From Christensenella sp. UBA4263 (GTDB lineage Bacteria > Bacillota > Clostridia > Christensenellales > Aristaeellaceae): a stretch of 28,500 nucleotides of DNA. The notes under the pieces were generated by a model, which was given only the letters and a program-made list of their open reading frames with translations, had not been told where the DNA came from and made no database searches. Numbering within the stretch: the first letter of the stretch is position 1; every line of letters begins with the position of its first letter. The stretch spans positions 7,335 to 35,834 of the forward strand of contig DGWH01000019.1 of assembly GCA_002395225.1 (NCBI GenBank). Direction: 5' to 3'. Position numbers and translations under genes: made by a program. Shown here in pieces: positions 15,489 through 24,297 of the stretch.

Positions 15489-16925
15489 TCATTTGCCGCC
15501 GGGCTGACCAGGCCGGTTCTGATGGCCGACATCCACCAGGAACTGATAGACCCGGCGATAATGGCCATCGTTGAGTGCCAGAGCCATGTTGTATCCATTG
15601 TTCAGGCCTGAGGCAATCACACTGTCACATCTGGAGAGCGTATAAACCGCGTAGATGTAGTTTACTGTGGTATCCTCCACTGCCCCTGCATACGTGTCTG
15701 CCGAATTGATTTCCTTTTCAAGTTCAGAAATCATCGTGATACCCTTGAAATCGTTTACAGAAAAGCGTTCCTGTGAAATCGCCCGCAGTTTGCGCCCGTA
15801 ACGCGCCAGCATGGTCTGGTAGACATCCCGGTCTTCCGTGGCCAGGAAAAGAATGTCATATCCGTCCTCTTCCATCCACTGGTCAATCATGGGGAACATT
15901 TCCTCCGGCGTTGCCTGCTTATTGATTCCAACCAGGCCGCTGGCGATATAGTCCGACCCGCGAATCAGGACACCCAGTGCCTTTTTCCCGCCCAGTACGG
16001 CATCTGCATATTCATCCAGCTGCCGTTTAAATTCCGGCTTCAGGACATCCCCGCCGATTCCCTGCCTGAACTGCTGGAACTTCCACGTTGTAATCAGCGG
16101 CGCCATATTATCCACAACAATGGTATTCTCCTCTGTGGCATCCTCAGGCCTGCCGGAGATCTCGAAATAACGCATCAGCAGTTCATCTGAATAGCGCGAG
16201 GTGCCCGGGGAGAGAAAGGCTTTCCATCCTTTGTCCGAGAAAAAGCGGTTATAGGAATAAATCCGGTTCAGGATCGCTCCCAGTCCAAAGTCCTTGTACA
16301 GAATCATCTCGACATAGCGAATCTGGTCCATGGGCTTTGTCACCAGCCACTGCCAGAAAAAGACATTGTGAAAAAGAGGCATCGAGCTGATATAGCTGAA
16401 ATCCTTACGAATATAACCGATTTCGAACACTCCGGGAATGACATACAGCGTTGTCGGTGCATTGTTCTCCTTCGTTTCGGGGAGCTGCTCAACAAGATGC
16501 AGATGACCGGTTGCCGGCAAAAACATGGCCGCCCGTGCATCGGTAAAATAGACCTCGCAGTCCGTATGCTGCAGAATCAGTTTTGCGCAGACAAGTGAAT
16601 ATTCATCGATTGTCTCAAACATTGCTGCCTTATACGGCCGGAAGAAATCCAGGCAAAGTTTGCTGAGATCCGTCTCATCATACGACAGATACGGCTGGAA
16701 GAGATCTTTTCCGTCCGTCATCTTCAGCTGCGCTCTGGCCGCCTCCGGGAACATGTCCATGTTCCGGATATACGCAAGAATATAATCCTCACCGTCCGGA
16801 TTGGAAACATAAAACCGCGTTTCCCCATCCTTTACATGTGCAAGCGCCTCATGAAAAACATTTTCGCCATGCTGCAAAGTCCGCAGCTGTTTGGTCGTTT
16901 CGCCCACCGGTAAAATATTCAGCAT
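15489..16925 (-). CDS. Fucosyltransferase-like protein (GT23/NodZ-like C-terminal half)
   Basis: The 478-residue soluble protein has no signal peptide. The C-terminal part has LGVLIRGSDY at residues 317-326, TPEEMFPMIDQWM, ILFLATEDRDVYQTM, and SVIASGLNNGYNMALALN near 435-453. This order, an R-G-x-D-Y motif followed by a nucleotide-sugar region and a Ser/Asn-rich motif, resembles alpha-1,6- and O-fucosyltransferases, which act on GDP-sugars. The N-terminal 300 residues were not recognised. A role modifying a surface glycan is inference; the neighbouring SH3-domain secreted protein fits an envelope function. ATG 16925 follows AAGGAG by 9 nt and is preferred to ATG 17003. Confidence 0.55.
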   Translation of the reverse strand: MLNILPVGETTKQLRTLQHGENVFHEALAHVKDGETRFYVSNPDGEDYILAYIRNMDMFPEAARAQLKMTDGKDLFQPYLSYDETDLSKLCLDFFRPYKAAMFETIDEYSLVCAKLILQHTDCEVYFTDARAAMFLPATGHLHLVEQLPETKENNAPTTLYVIPGVFEIGYIRKDFSYISSMPLFHNVFFWQWLVTKPMDQIRYVEMILYKDFGLGAILNRIYSYNRFFSDKGWKAFLSPGTSRYSDELLMRYFEISGRPEDATEENTIVVDNMAPLITTWKFQQFRQGIGGDVLKPEFKRQLDEYADAVLGGKKALGVLIRGSDYIASGLVGINKQATPEEMFPMIDQWMEEDGYDILFLATEDRDVYQTMLARYGRKLRAISQERFSVNDFKGITMISELEKEINSADTYAGAVEDTTVNYIYAVYTLSRCDSVIASGLNNGYNMALALNDGHYRRVYQFLVDVGHQNRPGQPGGK

Positions 16926-17135
16926 CCTTTTTTTCTCCTTCTTTGCAGGCTTCAATGTTGTTTTTCTGCCTGAGTTGCCTGGTCTGAGGCCTTCATTTGT
17001 CATCCTGTCGCTGCACGGCAGGACAGCTCCCAGGCAATCCGCTTTCCGGGCATTGCCGCTATCCGGAACCTGTTGGTCGGACTGACGCAGAGATGTCCTG
17101 TCTGTTCTTTCATTTGTCTCCGTCCGACTGCCAAT

Positions 17136-18329
17136 TCAAGGCCTTCCAGAAGCGATTTCTTTCGCCTCCGCCGGACTTTCGCCTGTTGCAATTTCATTGA
17201 TACGGACATATCCGTAGATGCCATCCCAGTCCGTCGGCCAGTGAACCCCTTTTTCCGGGATAAGCACATGCGCATAACCATTGTCTGTGCAGAGTACATG
17301 CATTTCCGTTCCCGCAGAAACCGTCCCCAGACGGTTTCCACCCGGTGCATCCAGCAGCGTCAGGTCGGTTAATGCCGCTGCGACAGAGGTCACCTTCCCG
17401 ACCTGTCCCATAACGCCTGCGACCGTGTACAGGTCCTCTTCCATGACCCATCCCTCGGTCCTGCCGATGCGTACCTTTACCCAGGCGCCGGCCGATTCCA
17501 GCACTTCCGCCCGGGCCGTGTAATGTCCAATGGATTCGGATTCGCTTTTCGGCTCCACAAAAAGATCCGCATCCACATACGCCATGTTTTCCGGCAGCGG
17601 ATAGATGGAAATCTGCTCTGCCATGGCCTCAATCGCGGTCCCGCTGTCCGGCAGTTTCCGGTTTTCCCAGGCCCACAGCCGTTCTGGATGCGGACAGGGA
17701 ATCCATTCTTCCTCCTCTGTCATCACGCCGTACCAGCTTTCCCCCTGGTCCGTTCCTCCGAGTCTGACCGGACAGATGCTGAGGGAGCCCATCCCCTGCG
17801 GAACAGAAAGCAGCGTTCCCGTTTCCCCCTGCAGGTTCAGACACTGCGAAATGGCTATTTTGCCATCCTCCACGTTCAGGGAAAGTACCTGATTCCCCTT
17901 TCGAACCCCCAGTTCCACCTGTGTCATCCGGCCATCCGGATTAAGCACACGCAGCGGAAGGAATTCAAAGTCATCTTCCGGCGAAAGAAACACATCTGTC
18001 TCCGCTCTCGCCTGACCAATGCCCGGGTGATTTTGGCTCAACCCGTACAAAATGATCCGGCTGTCCCGCTGCAGTGCCACAATCCCGCTGCATGTCTGTT
18101 CCGACGGATTCCCTGCATTCTCATAGCGAACCATTCCGCCGATGATCCGGTCACCTGAACGCATGCGGTTTTGAAACGTCTCCGCAAGCCACGGCGGAAG
18201 CACTTCAAAGCAGGTATAACCAACAGACCCGTTCATCTGTTCTTTCGGGAAATTGACGAGTATATTTGCCGATGCTGCACCGACAAGAAGACACAGAGAG
18301 ATTATAAAGGCAAATGCGATTTGTTTCAA
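17136..18329 (-). CDS. Secreted or membrane-anchored protein with C-terminal bacterial SH3 domains; probable TTG start
   Basis: Read from TTG 18329 the protein is 397 residues, with N-terminal MKQIAFAFIISLCLLVGAASA, a clean signal peptide or anchor. A central region of about 200 residues was not recognised. Two SH3-like domains follow near residues 260-315 (AYVDADLFVEPKSESESIGHY, then WVKVRIGRTEGWV) and 325-385 (LTLLDAPGGNRLGTVSAG to GIYGYVRI). Such domains bind peptidoglycan or surface ligands. The TTG start is supported by GAAAGGA 8 nt upstream. The in-frame ATGs at 18350 and 18383 lack an SD and would add charged residues before the signal peptide. The stop is about 210 bp before the fucosyltransferase-like gene. 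Confidence 0.75.
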   Translation of the reverse strand: MKQIAFAFIISLCLLVGAASANILVNFPKEQMNGSVGYTCFEVLPPWLAETFQNRMRSGDRIIGGMVRYENAGNPSEQTCSGIVALQRDSRIILYGLSQNHPGIGQARAETDVFLSPEDDFEFLPLRVLNPDGRMTQVELGVRKGNQVLSLNVEDGKIAISQCLNLQGETGTLLSVPQGMGSLSICPVRLGGTDQGESWYGVMTEEEEWIPCPHPERLWAWENRKLPDSGTAIEAMAEQISIYPLPENMAYVDADLFVEPKSESESIGHYTARAEVLESAGAWVKVRIGRTEGWVMEEDLYTVAGVMGQVGKVTSVAAALTDLTLLDAPGGNRLGTVSAGTEMHVLCTDNGYAHVLIPEKGVHWPTDWDGIYGYVRINEIATGESPAEAKEIASGRP

Positions 18330-18337
18330 TTCTTTTT

Positions 18338-18344
18338 TCCTTTC
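18338..18344 (-). promoter_or_regulatory. Ribosome binding site selecting a TTG start
   Basis: GAAAGGA on the minus strand lies 8 nt before TTG 18329. No comparable site precedes the in-frame ATGs at 18350 or 18383. Confidence 0.6.
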
Positions 18345-18401
18345 GTGCATATTCCATGGCCGACGGCTGCTGAAAGGCCACAAATTGACCGTCGTCCTTT
18401 A

Positions 18402-18485
18402 CCAAAAAGCAAGTCGCAATCCTTGCCCAGTTTCCATACGGTTCTTTCACCGAAGGCACCTGGCAAGGATTTGACAAACTGTCAA
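18402..18485 (-). promoter_or_regulatory. Structured leader of the SH3-domain gene with attenuator-like alternative pairings
   Basis: A 10-bp stem pairs 18462-18471 with 18418-18427 and encloses a small hairpin CGGT/ACCG at 18439-18452. Just downstream on the minus strand, GCAAG (18422-18426) can instead pair with CTTGC (18409-18413), followed by five T. The two structures exclude each other, as in transcription attenuators. Before them is a TTGACA-AAC-TGTCAA inverted repeat (18471-18485). No known riboswitch consensus matched. Confidence 0.35.
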
Positions 18486-18538
18486 TCTGCGACAGAGGCA
18501 CATCCTTTCCCGGATTCGTCATTGTTCTTTGCGGCTTC

Positions 18539-19534
18539 TTATTCCGTCAGAATGTAGGAATATCCCTTTTCCCTGCAGTATCTTTCTGCCTCTGAACCTT
18601 CCACGACGTAAAATATCGCCTTGCATCCCTCATAGAACGCATCATCCGCGATCTTCGTCACCGATGCAGGGATAGTAACCTTTTTCAGAATTTTTAAACG
18701 GGCAAACGCCCTGTCTGCAATTTCTTCCGTTCCTGACCCAATCGTAATTGACTTGACGAACACCGCGATTCCATGAAAAGGATCTATTTCAAGTACCGGT
18801 ATGGTTCCCGGAAGTTCAAGACCGTTCAGAAGGAAGATATCTGAAAAGACATCTGCTTCAAGACCGACGACCGGATGCCCGTCTACCTCTTCCGGAATAA
18901 TCACGTATCGGTGGCCTCGTTTAACGCTGATTTTTTCAAGCACCGCTGCCCCTTCATCATTCAGATGATACTGACATTCAACCTTAGGGGGCACATACGG
19001 TTCAACCGTCGGTTCTGCTGTTGGCTCCGGAATCGGCGGCGGAGTGCTCTCTTTCTCCCGTTCAATCTGGGAGAGGAAACGATGCAGCCGCATTTTGAGG
19101 AGAGGGATATTGATGTCATTTCTCTCCGTTGAGGCCATCCCCGCCCATATGATCGTGCCGACAATGATCCAGATCAGACCGATTCGGGTCAGACTTCCAT
19201 TTTTCTTTTTTCCCGTCAGTCCTTCTATGTGAAAAGCGGTGGGCTGATCTGAATTGTAGTAAACATCCACCGTTTTTCCAATCATGTCCGGCGGCACATT
19301 CGTATTCAGTTTTCTGGTGTAAATCTGTCCGCTGACCCGGTACTGAATCTGAAGGGATTTCCTCTTCTTTCCGTTTCCGACATTTCCCGCTTCCTCTGCC
19401 AGAATGATTTCCCCCGTTGTCAGTGTCCGTTCATCCTCTTCCTGCCGGGTCATTTTGCTTCCGGAACGGAGACCGGCAATCAGCAGCATCCATCCCGCAA
19501 ATGTCAGCACAACAAACATAAAAAGTGTAAACAT
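18539..19534 (-). CDS. Membrane protein with DUF3592-like loop and C-terminal LRR_5 (BspA-like) repeats
   Basis: The 331-residue protein has TM1 at 3-22, a DUF3592-like region at about 38-105 (LQIQYRVSGQIYTRKL, then GKTVDVYYNSDQ), TM2 at 117-134, and a Pro/Glu/Thr-rich linker (TPPPIPEPTAEPTVEPYVPP) at about 164-183. The last 140 residues have leucine-rich repeats of the LRR_5 type: VFVKSITIGSGTEEIADRAF and LKKVTIPASVTKIADDAF. BspA-like LRRs are usually surface binding modules, so the two halves may lie on different sides of the membrane. Only a weak ribosome binding site is seen before ATG 19534. The loop resembles the small protein at 10624-11052. Confidence 0.75.
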   Translation of the reverse strand: MFTLFMFVVLTFAGWMLLIAGLRSGSKMTRQEEDERTLTTGEIILAEEAGNVGNGKKRKSLQIQYRVSGQIYTRKLNTNVPPDMIGKTVDVYYNSDQPTAFHIEGLTGKKKNGSLTRIGLIWIIVGTIIWAGMASTERNDINIPLLKMRLHRFLSQIEREKESTPPPIPEPTAEPTVEPYVPPKVECQYHLNDEGAAVLEKISVKRGHRYVIIPEEVDGHPVVGLEADVFSDIFLLNGLELPGTIPVLEIDPFHGIAVFVKSITIGSGTEEIADRAFARLKILKKVTIPASVTKIADDAFYEGCKAIFYVVEGSEAERYCREKGYSYILTE

Positions 19535-19667
19535 GGTTCCGTTCTTTCTGGATAGTTATCCGTCCGATCTGACTGAGCGCAATGTCAGAAAGCCGCCGCT
19601 CTTCGTCCTCATGCTTTTCGCCTGTTTCATGGAACCGAAACGAGTCGAAGAAGCGGTCACGTAAAAT

Positions 19668-19681
19668 CCCGAGGCTCCGGG
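19668..19681 (-). terminator. Weak terminator-like hairpin after the HNH gene
   Basis: On the minus strand CCCG and CGGG enclose a 6-nt loop and are followed by ATTTTACG. The short stem makes it marginal. Confidence 0.3.
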
Positions 19682-19716
19682 CTCATCCATTCACTTGCGC
19701 TGCCGATACGTCTTCT

Positions 19717-20637
19717 TCAGCTTTTCCCATCCGTTTCCGGTTCTGAATCCGGTCCGTTCATTCCCGGCGGGGTCGGAAGCTTGATAAAATCAATCATAAA
19801 CGCATAATGTGGATTGATTTTCCTGCGGAGTTCATCCGGTGTATAGCAGCCATCCTTTTTGCTGTGCAATGCGGTGTGACAGTTGGAACAGACCGGAATC
19901 AGATCCCGAATCGGATCCACCACATGATCCTCCCGTATTTCACTCAGCGGGACAATATGATGCACTTCTATTTTTCCGGCAAAATCATTTCCATACACGT
20001 AACCAAAGTCAAACTGACAAATCTGACAGGTGGTACCGTAATGAGCAATACACTTCCTTCTGGCCTGCAGATTTCTTTCAAACCGGTCTGCGCGTACAGG
20101 GACCTCTTTCCCCTCTTCCAGCTTATCCGGTTCAACCTGTTTCGGAAACGACCGTATCCGAAGGGTGTCCCTGTACATCCATTGGCGGAGTTCCGAATCT
20201 GTAAAGGGCACTTCAATATCAAATATTTCATCCAGAGCAAGCCTGGCCTGCTCGGGTTCCGTTCCAACCTCATAGTTCCACTGACGCAACACAAGGATAC
20301 CTGATTCATCCGGTGTATTCTCTGTGCCAAACGACTTTTTCAGGGCGTCCATGCGCTTTTGATTCTTCTGTCCCAATCCCACTGTGCTCAATGAAAGCTG
20401 TAACTGCAGCGATGTTCCTTCATTGATGATTTCATACTGGAGAAAAACGCCCGTCTTCCAGGCACCGCTTCTTTTCCTCTGTGAAGGCAGAACCTTCTCA
20501 AGTGTTTCCGTGGTGAACCGTATGATTCTGTTTCCGGAACACAGATATCTGAAAAAGTAAATTCCAGGCTGCGCTTCGCACCGTCCTGTAATCATCTCTC
20601 CCAGCAGCTGCGTCTGGACTTCCATTTTCATGTTCAT
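19717..20637 (-). CDS. HNH endonuclease-domain protein
   Basis: The 306-residue protein has a C-terminal HNH nuclease with a zinc-finger frame: C204 and C207 (CQIC), EVHHIVPLSE with H226 and H227, and CSNCHTALH with C250, N252, C253, H254 and H258. The complete H-N-H set implies an active metal-dependent DNA nuclease of the McrA-like type. The N-terminal 200 residues are not recognised and may sense or bind the target. ATG 20637 follows GGAGGAGGA by a few bases and is preferred to the upstream ATG 20751. It lies 141 bp after the VWA gene on the same strand and may belong to its transcript. Association with type I restriction genes suggests a defence function. Confidence 0.85.
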   Translation of the reverse strand: MNMKMEVQTQLLGEMITGRCEAQPGIYFFRYLCSGNRIIRFTTETLEKVLPSQRKRSGAWKTGVFLQYEIINEGTSLQLQLSLSTVGLGQKNQKRMDALKKSFGTENTPDESGILVLRQWNYEVGTEPEQARLALDEIFDIEVPFTDSELRQWMYRDTLRIRSFPKQVEPDKLEEGKEVPVRADRFERNLQARRKCIAHYGTTCQICQFDFGYVYGNDFAGKIEVHHIVPLSEIREDHVVDPIRDLIPVCSNCHTALHSKKDGCYTPDELRRKINPHYAFMIDFIKLPTPPGMNGPDSEPETDGKS

Positions 20638-20778
20638 GCTTTTCCTCCTCCATGTTGATCTGCGGCCGAAGACCCTGTTCACTGTCAATGGACAGCGACA
20701 TTTAGCCGCCAGGTTATCCTCAGATGGTCCTGCTTTACGGAGCACTGCCATGGCAAACTGTCGATGACAGTGCCGCTT

Positions 20779-22185
20779 CTATTCTTCAAGTGCAATGACG
20801 GCACCATAGGGCTCTTTCACGGATAAGTTCTCTGCTTTGTCAAAGACAACCCAGATGTTCCGGTATGTACGCGGTCTGGGAACATCCCTTTCCCCGTATC
20901 CATCTGTAAAATAGATCATCAGGGCATCTCTGAACGCCCGGCTGCGGTTGATGTATTCAATTGCCGGAGTAAAAGCAGTTCCGCCGCGTCCCTGAACCTT
21001 TTTTTGGATATCCGCAGGTTTTGAAATCCGGTACACCCGCCTAACCCTGGCATCGCATTCGATGAGGGTTACCTCGTGTTTTCGTTTCGCCAGAATCTCG
21101 AATACCTCATGGATGATCTGCCCCAGCATATGATCATCCAGGGAGCCGGAGGTGTCGATGACCACGACGATTTTCAGTACTTTGTCATCCATCCGGCCGG
21201 AGAGGTCAAAGCGGGAGGGCTGCCTTCGGTTCAGTCTTGTCCGGGTTCTCCGTTTATCCGCCGAAATGGTGCCCACATAACGCTTCAGGATCTGCTGCCA
21301 GGTCAGTTTTGCGGGAGTGTTCAGCTGCTCCACCTGTGACATGAATGAGCCGGGCATCAGGCCCCTGGCCTCATCGTTCATCATGTCAACAGCCGCATTG
21401 ATCAGCTCACGTGCCAGCGCCGCAGCATTCTCCGCGTCACCGTCCGTCTGCCAGTCATGATCCGCCAGATTCGCCTGACCGGCCGTGAACACCTCTGACG
21501 CCTTCCCCTGACCGCCGGAACCAGCGGATTCTCCTCCGTCCCCGGCTTCCCTTTTCTGTTCCATCATTCGTTCCGGCTGATTCTGCCGGCATTCATCCGG
21601 AATTTTCCTGTCCCTGATCAGATCAAAGTAATAGCGGTAGTTTTCAGACCGTTTCACTTTATCCAGATCGAAGATTTTCGCCAGCACATCCGAGGTAATC
21701 CCGCCCTCCGGTTCCCGCATGTACTTGCTGTTCCGTCTTTTGATCTCGTCATTGATCCGGTCATTGACCGCGGCATCCGCGGCGTAATTGAATTTCAGCA
21801 TCAGGTCGGCATCATCTTGCCCCAGCCGGAGCATTTCCGCCGGATGATTGAACACGATATGGTCGATTTCATGACAGACGACATAAATGATCTCTTTTAA
21901 TGAAAACTTGCAGAGCAGAAGCGGATTGCTTTCAAAGACCGGCGGATACTCCCTCAGCACGATGCCTGCAATTGAGTTGTCTGAAAAGACCGCCCGAAAG
22001 CGCAGATTCATCAGGATGAATCCATAATAGGTGTCCCGCTCGGAAATCAGAAACAGCCGGATCAGTTCCATCATCCGATGAAAATCCGCATCAATTTCAT
22101 CCAGTACCGGCTGCCCCGTTTCCCCGCTTTCTGTTCGGCGGATATTTTCCCTGATACGGAGCAGGATGGCGGTGATATCGTCCAT
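20779..22185 (-). CDS. VWA-domain protein with N-terminal zincin-like metallopeptidase domain (DUF2201 type)
   Basis: In this 468-residue protein the N-terminal part has HEIDH at 105-109, matching the HExxH zinc motif, in an otherwise soluble domain of about 200 residues. A linker rich in Gly, Glu and Gln follows (about 205-245). The C-terminal VWA domain has a full MIDAS: DTSGS at 344-348, Thr in GRGGTAFTP near 403 and Asp in FTDG near 428. VWA proteins of this kind pair with MoxR ATPases, which remodel partners or insert cofactors. The start codon overlaps the MoxR stop by one base (TAATG), so the two are translationally coupled. Confidence 0.85.
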   Translation of the reverse strand: MDDITAILLRIRENIRRTESGETGQPVLDEIDADFHRMMELIRLFLISERDTYYGFILMNLRFRAVFSDNSIAGIVLREYPPVFESNPLLLCKFSLKEIIYVVCHEIDHIVFNHPAEMLRLGQDDADLMLKFNYAADAAVNDRINDEIKRRNSKYMREPEGGITSDVLAKIFDLDKVKRSENYRYYFDLIRDRKIPDECRQNQPERMMEQKREAGDGGESAGSGGQGKASEVFTAGQANLADHDWQTDGDAENAAALARELINAAVDMMNDEARGLMPGSFMSQVEQLNTPAKLTWQQILKRYVGTISADKRRTRTRLNRRQPSRFDLSGRMDDKVLKIVVVIDTSGSLDDHMLGQIIHEVFEILAKRKHEVTLIECDARVRRVYRISKPADIQKKVQGRGGTAFTPAIEYINRSRAFRDALMIYFTDGYGERDVPRPRTYRNIWVVFDKAENLSVKEPYGAVIALEE

Positions 22186-23513
22186 TATTTACTGCCCTCT
22201 ATGGCTGCACGTGTCGCATCTGACAGGTCCAGCATTTCTATCAGGTCCTGCTCAAACACATCGTACAGCATCTCAATCAGCGTGTTTCCGTCATCTGTCT
22301 TCATGGAGGAAAGGTTCTGGGCAAACAGCAGTCTGGCTGAGGAATCCAGATTCCGCACGAAGACAGACATCTGCTTCTTGGCCCTTTCAAATCCCGCCTT
22401 GTCCAGCATCATAAACCCGATGTTTTCTTTCAGATACGCCAGAAGCAGATCACAGGTCTGGATGATTTTCCCCTCCGACATATGTTTCATCTGCTCGCAG
22501 GTCTTTGTCAGGCTGAGATCATCCGCAAAGATCTCCTCCGGCATGAGCGCCCTGGTCTTGGCAACCCGGCTGGCAAAAAACATCGTCGCCACGCTTGCCC
22601 CAAGCTTTGCTGAAACCAGATTCTTCATGTCTTTTTCCACGATCTTCGGATCATTTTCCTTGTCGGTAAAGAACATGCGCAGCTGCGGTTCACTGGCCAA
22701 AAGCGTGTCCACCATATCCCAGCCGCGGGGCGAGGGCATCGGCTTCTCCTCATCATCCAGTTCCTTCTCACTGGCCGACAGGCATTTTGGATTGTCCTTG
22801 ATAAAGTTCAGAATATCCGCGGAAATCCCGGTCTTCTTCCCGTAGCTCAGCCATTCCCGGGCATTATCGCCCACTTTGATCTTGAGAAAACGGTCCAGCT
22901 GTGCCGGATCCATCTCATTGGTGGCATAAATGCTGTTCTGGGTGCTGGGGTTCATGGCGCCCACGAAAAAGACCCACCACGGGAACTGATATCCGTTCAC
23001 GCTGCGCGTCAGCAGGATGTTCATCAGTTCCTTATAGACGGAATTCTCCGTGCGGTTGATTTCATCGATAAAGATAATGACCGGCTGTACCGTTCTGTTC
23101 TGAATCGCGCGGATCTTTTCCTCCGGGGTCAGATCATTCTGTGCATACCGGTTCTCATCCCCCAGGAGCAGCCGTTCCTGCGGTTCTTTTCCATGTGTCT
23201 GTTCAAAGAGCCGTTTTTCCTCGTTCTGGATACGCTCCACCGCATAATACGGGAGGAACCGGAAACGGATCTGTCCGTTCTCATCTTTGTACTGATAAGG
23301 CAGCCCGGTGATTTCCCCTTCCTTGAGCGTTCCGCCCTCTATGGTAATGCAGATGCCTCCCAGATCCTCCGCAATGCTTTTCAGCATCGCCGATTTCCCG
23401 ATCCCGTGTTTTCCCGAGACCAGCGGCGTGATAGCAAGGTCCTTCTTTTCCGTCACCAGATTCGCCAGAACCGCCCGTTTTACCAGTCTCTTTGCTTCAT
23501 TGATGCTTATCAT
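22185..23513 (-). CDS. MoxR-family AAA+ ATPase
   Basis: The 442-residue protein has Walker A GKHGIGKS at 34-41, Walker B VIIFIDEINR with D151 and E152, and a sensor-1 segment FVGAMNPS. The ATPase core fills about residues 1-245; the remaining helical region includes the conserved-looking PSPRGWDMVDTLL and long helices. MoxR enzymes act with VWA proteins as chaperone-like remodellers. It sits between a small helical-repeat gene (4-nt ATGA overlap at its start) and the VWA gene (1-nt overlap at its end), so the three are made together. Client protein unknown. Confidence 0.9.
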   Translation of the reverse strand: MISINEAKRLVKRAVLANLVTEKKDLAITPLVSGKHGIGKSAMLKSIAEDLGGICITIEGGTLKEGEITGLPYQYKDENGQIRFRFLPYYAVERIQNEEKRLFEQTHGKEPQERLLLGDENRYAQNDLTPEEKIRAIQNRTVQPVIIFIDEINRTENSVYKELMNILLTRSVNGYQFPWWVFFVGAMNPSTQNSIYATNEMDPAQLDRFLKIKVGDNAREWLSYGKKTGISADILNFIKDNPKCLSASEKELDDEEKPMPSPRGWDMVDTLLASEPQLRMFFTDKENDPKIVEKDMKNLVSAKLGASVATMFFASRVAKTRALMPEEIFADDLSLTKTCEQMKHMSEGKIIQTCDLLLAYLKENIGFMMLDKAGFERAKKQMSVFVRNLDSSARLLFAQNLSSMKTDDGNTLIEMLYDVFEQDLIEMLDLSDATRAAIEGSK

Positions 23514-24163
23514 ACTTTGACTCCTTTGATACGAAGGAAGTTGCTCAGCATTTTCGAGCGCAGCGTCTTGATCCGCCAGGAATTCACGCCTTTCGTCAGG
23601 ACCGTGACCGCATCCAGATCCGCATAATGCTTGATGAAGAAGTTCTCCGAAAACCGCTGATGCAATGCAATGGCCTTCGGGTCCAGCGAACTGAAATAAC
23701 GCTCCAGAAATTCCTCACTGAAATGAATACAGGAAAGCAGGACACTCACCTCAGGTTCCCTGAACAGCGAAAAGTGCGCTGACACAAACGCTTCATTGAT
23801 CACGGACGATTCCTTGACATAGTTTTTAAACAGGGACCTGTAATCCCGGTCCGAGCGCATCCGCTGCAAATCGGCTGCCACAATATCTTCCGCTGATACA
23901 TGGGAGAAAGACTGAATGACATTCGTTTCTTTTTCCACGATTGCTTCCGGGGGATGCTCCTCCGGAACCTGAACCTCCGATTCCACCCTGTCTTCCCGAA
24001 GCATTCCGTTAACCGACCAGTTTTTCAGTTCGCTGATCTGCTTTTTACAGGCAGCGATGTATTCCGCATCGTATTCGCCTATATCCAGCTCCGTCTGAAG
24101 AAGCTCGATTTCCTCTGGAAGCAGGTCCTTTCCATTTTCTCTGAGTATTCCAAGTACATCCAT
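23510..24163 (-). CDS. Helical-repeat protein, first gene of the MoxR-VWA trio
   Basis: This 217-residue soluble protein was not assigned to a named family. Residues 1-50 are helical, 55-85 form an acidic linker, and residues 147-190 contain two similar units, HFSEEFLERYFSSLDPKAIA and RFSENFFIKHYADLDAVTVL. These resemble the SEEF-(I/L)E repeat units found in phage-related and other repeat proteins. The C-terminus is basic (WRIKTLRSKMLSNFLRIKG). A binding or adaptor role for the MoxR-VWA machine is inference from the 4-nt overlap with the ATPase gene. GAGG and AAAGGA precede the ATG. Confidence 0.75.
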   Translation of the reverse strand: MDVLGILRENGKDLLPEEIELLQTELDIGEYDAEYIAACKKQISELKNWSVNGMLREDRVESEVQVPEEHPPEAIVEKETNVIQSFSHVSAEDIVAADLQRMRSDRDYRSLFKNYVKESSVINEAFVSAHFSLFREPEVSVLLSCIHFSEEFLERYFSSLDPKAIALHQRFSENFFIKHYADLDAVTVLTKGVNSWRIKTLRSKMLSNFLRIKGVKV

Positions 24164-24230
24164 TCCTTTTCCTCATTTGTCCGTTTGTACAGTAGTTTGG
24201 TTTTGATAAGGATGTCCATGATTCACTGTC

Positions 24231-24264
24231 TGAATATGACCTGCTTTACAGCAGGTCATATTCA
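24231..24264. repeat. 15-bp perfect hairpin in the leader of the MoxR operon
   Basis: TGAATATGACCTGCT (24231-24245) pairs perfectly with AGCAGGTCATATTCA (24250-24264) around TTAC. No T-run follows on either strand, so it is not a typical terminator. It lies between the candidate promoter at 24298-24327 and the first gene of the trio, in its 5' leader. Confidence 0.6.
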
Positions 24265-24266
24265 AT

Positions 24267-24280
24267 TTGATGTACATCAA
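24267..24280. repeat. 14-bp perfect palindrome, candidate operator of the MoxR operon
   Basis: TTGATGTACATCAA is a perfect palindrome 18 bp downstream of the candidate -10 box, where a repressor would block transcription. Confidence 0.45.
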
Positions 24281-24297
24281 CCTATATCACTGCATGG

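Noticed and set aside
18205..18522. 105-codon minus-strand frame overlapping the SH3-gene start
   Set aside because: Its first 60 residues look protein-like, but it has no ribosome binding site and its last third overlaps the signal-peptide codons of the SH3 gene in another frame. The leader interpretation was preferred, with some doubt.
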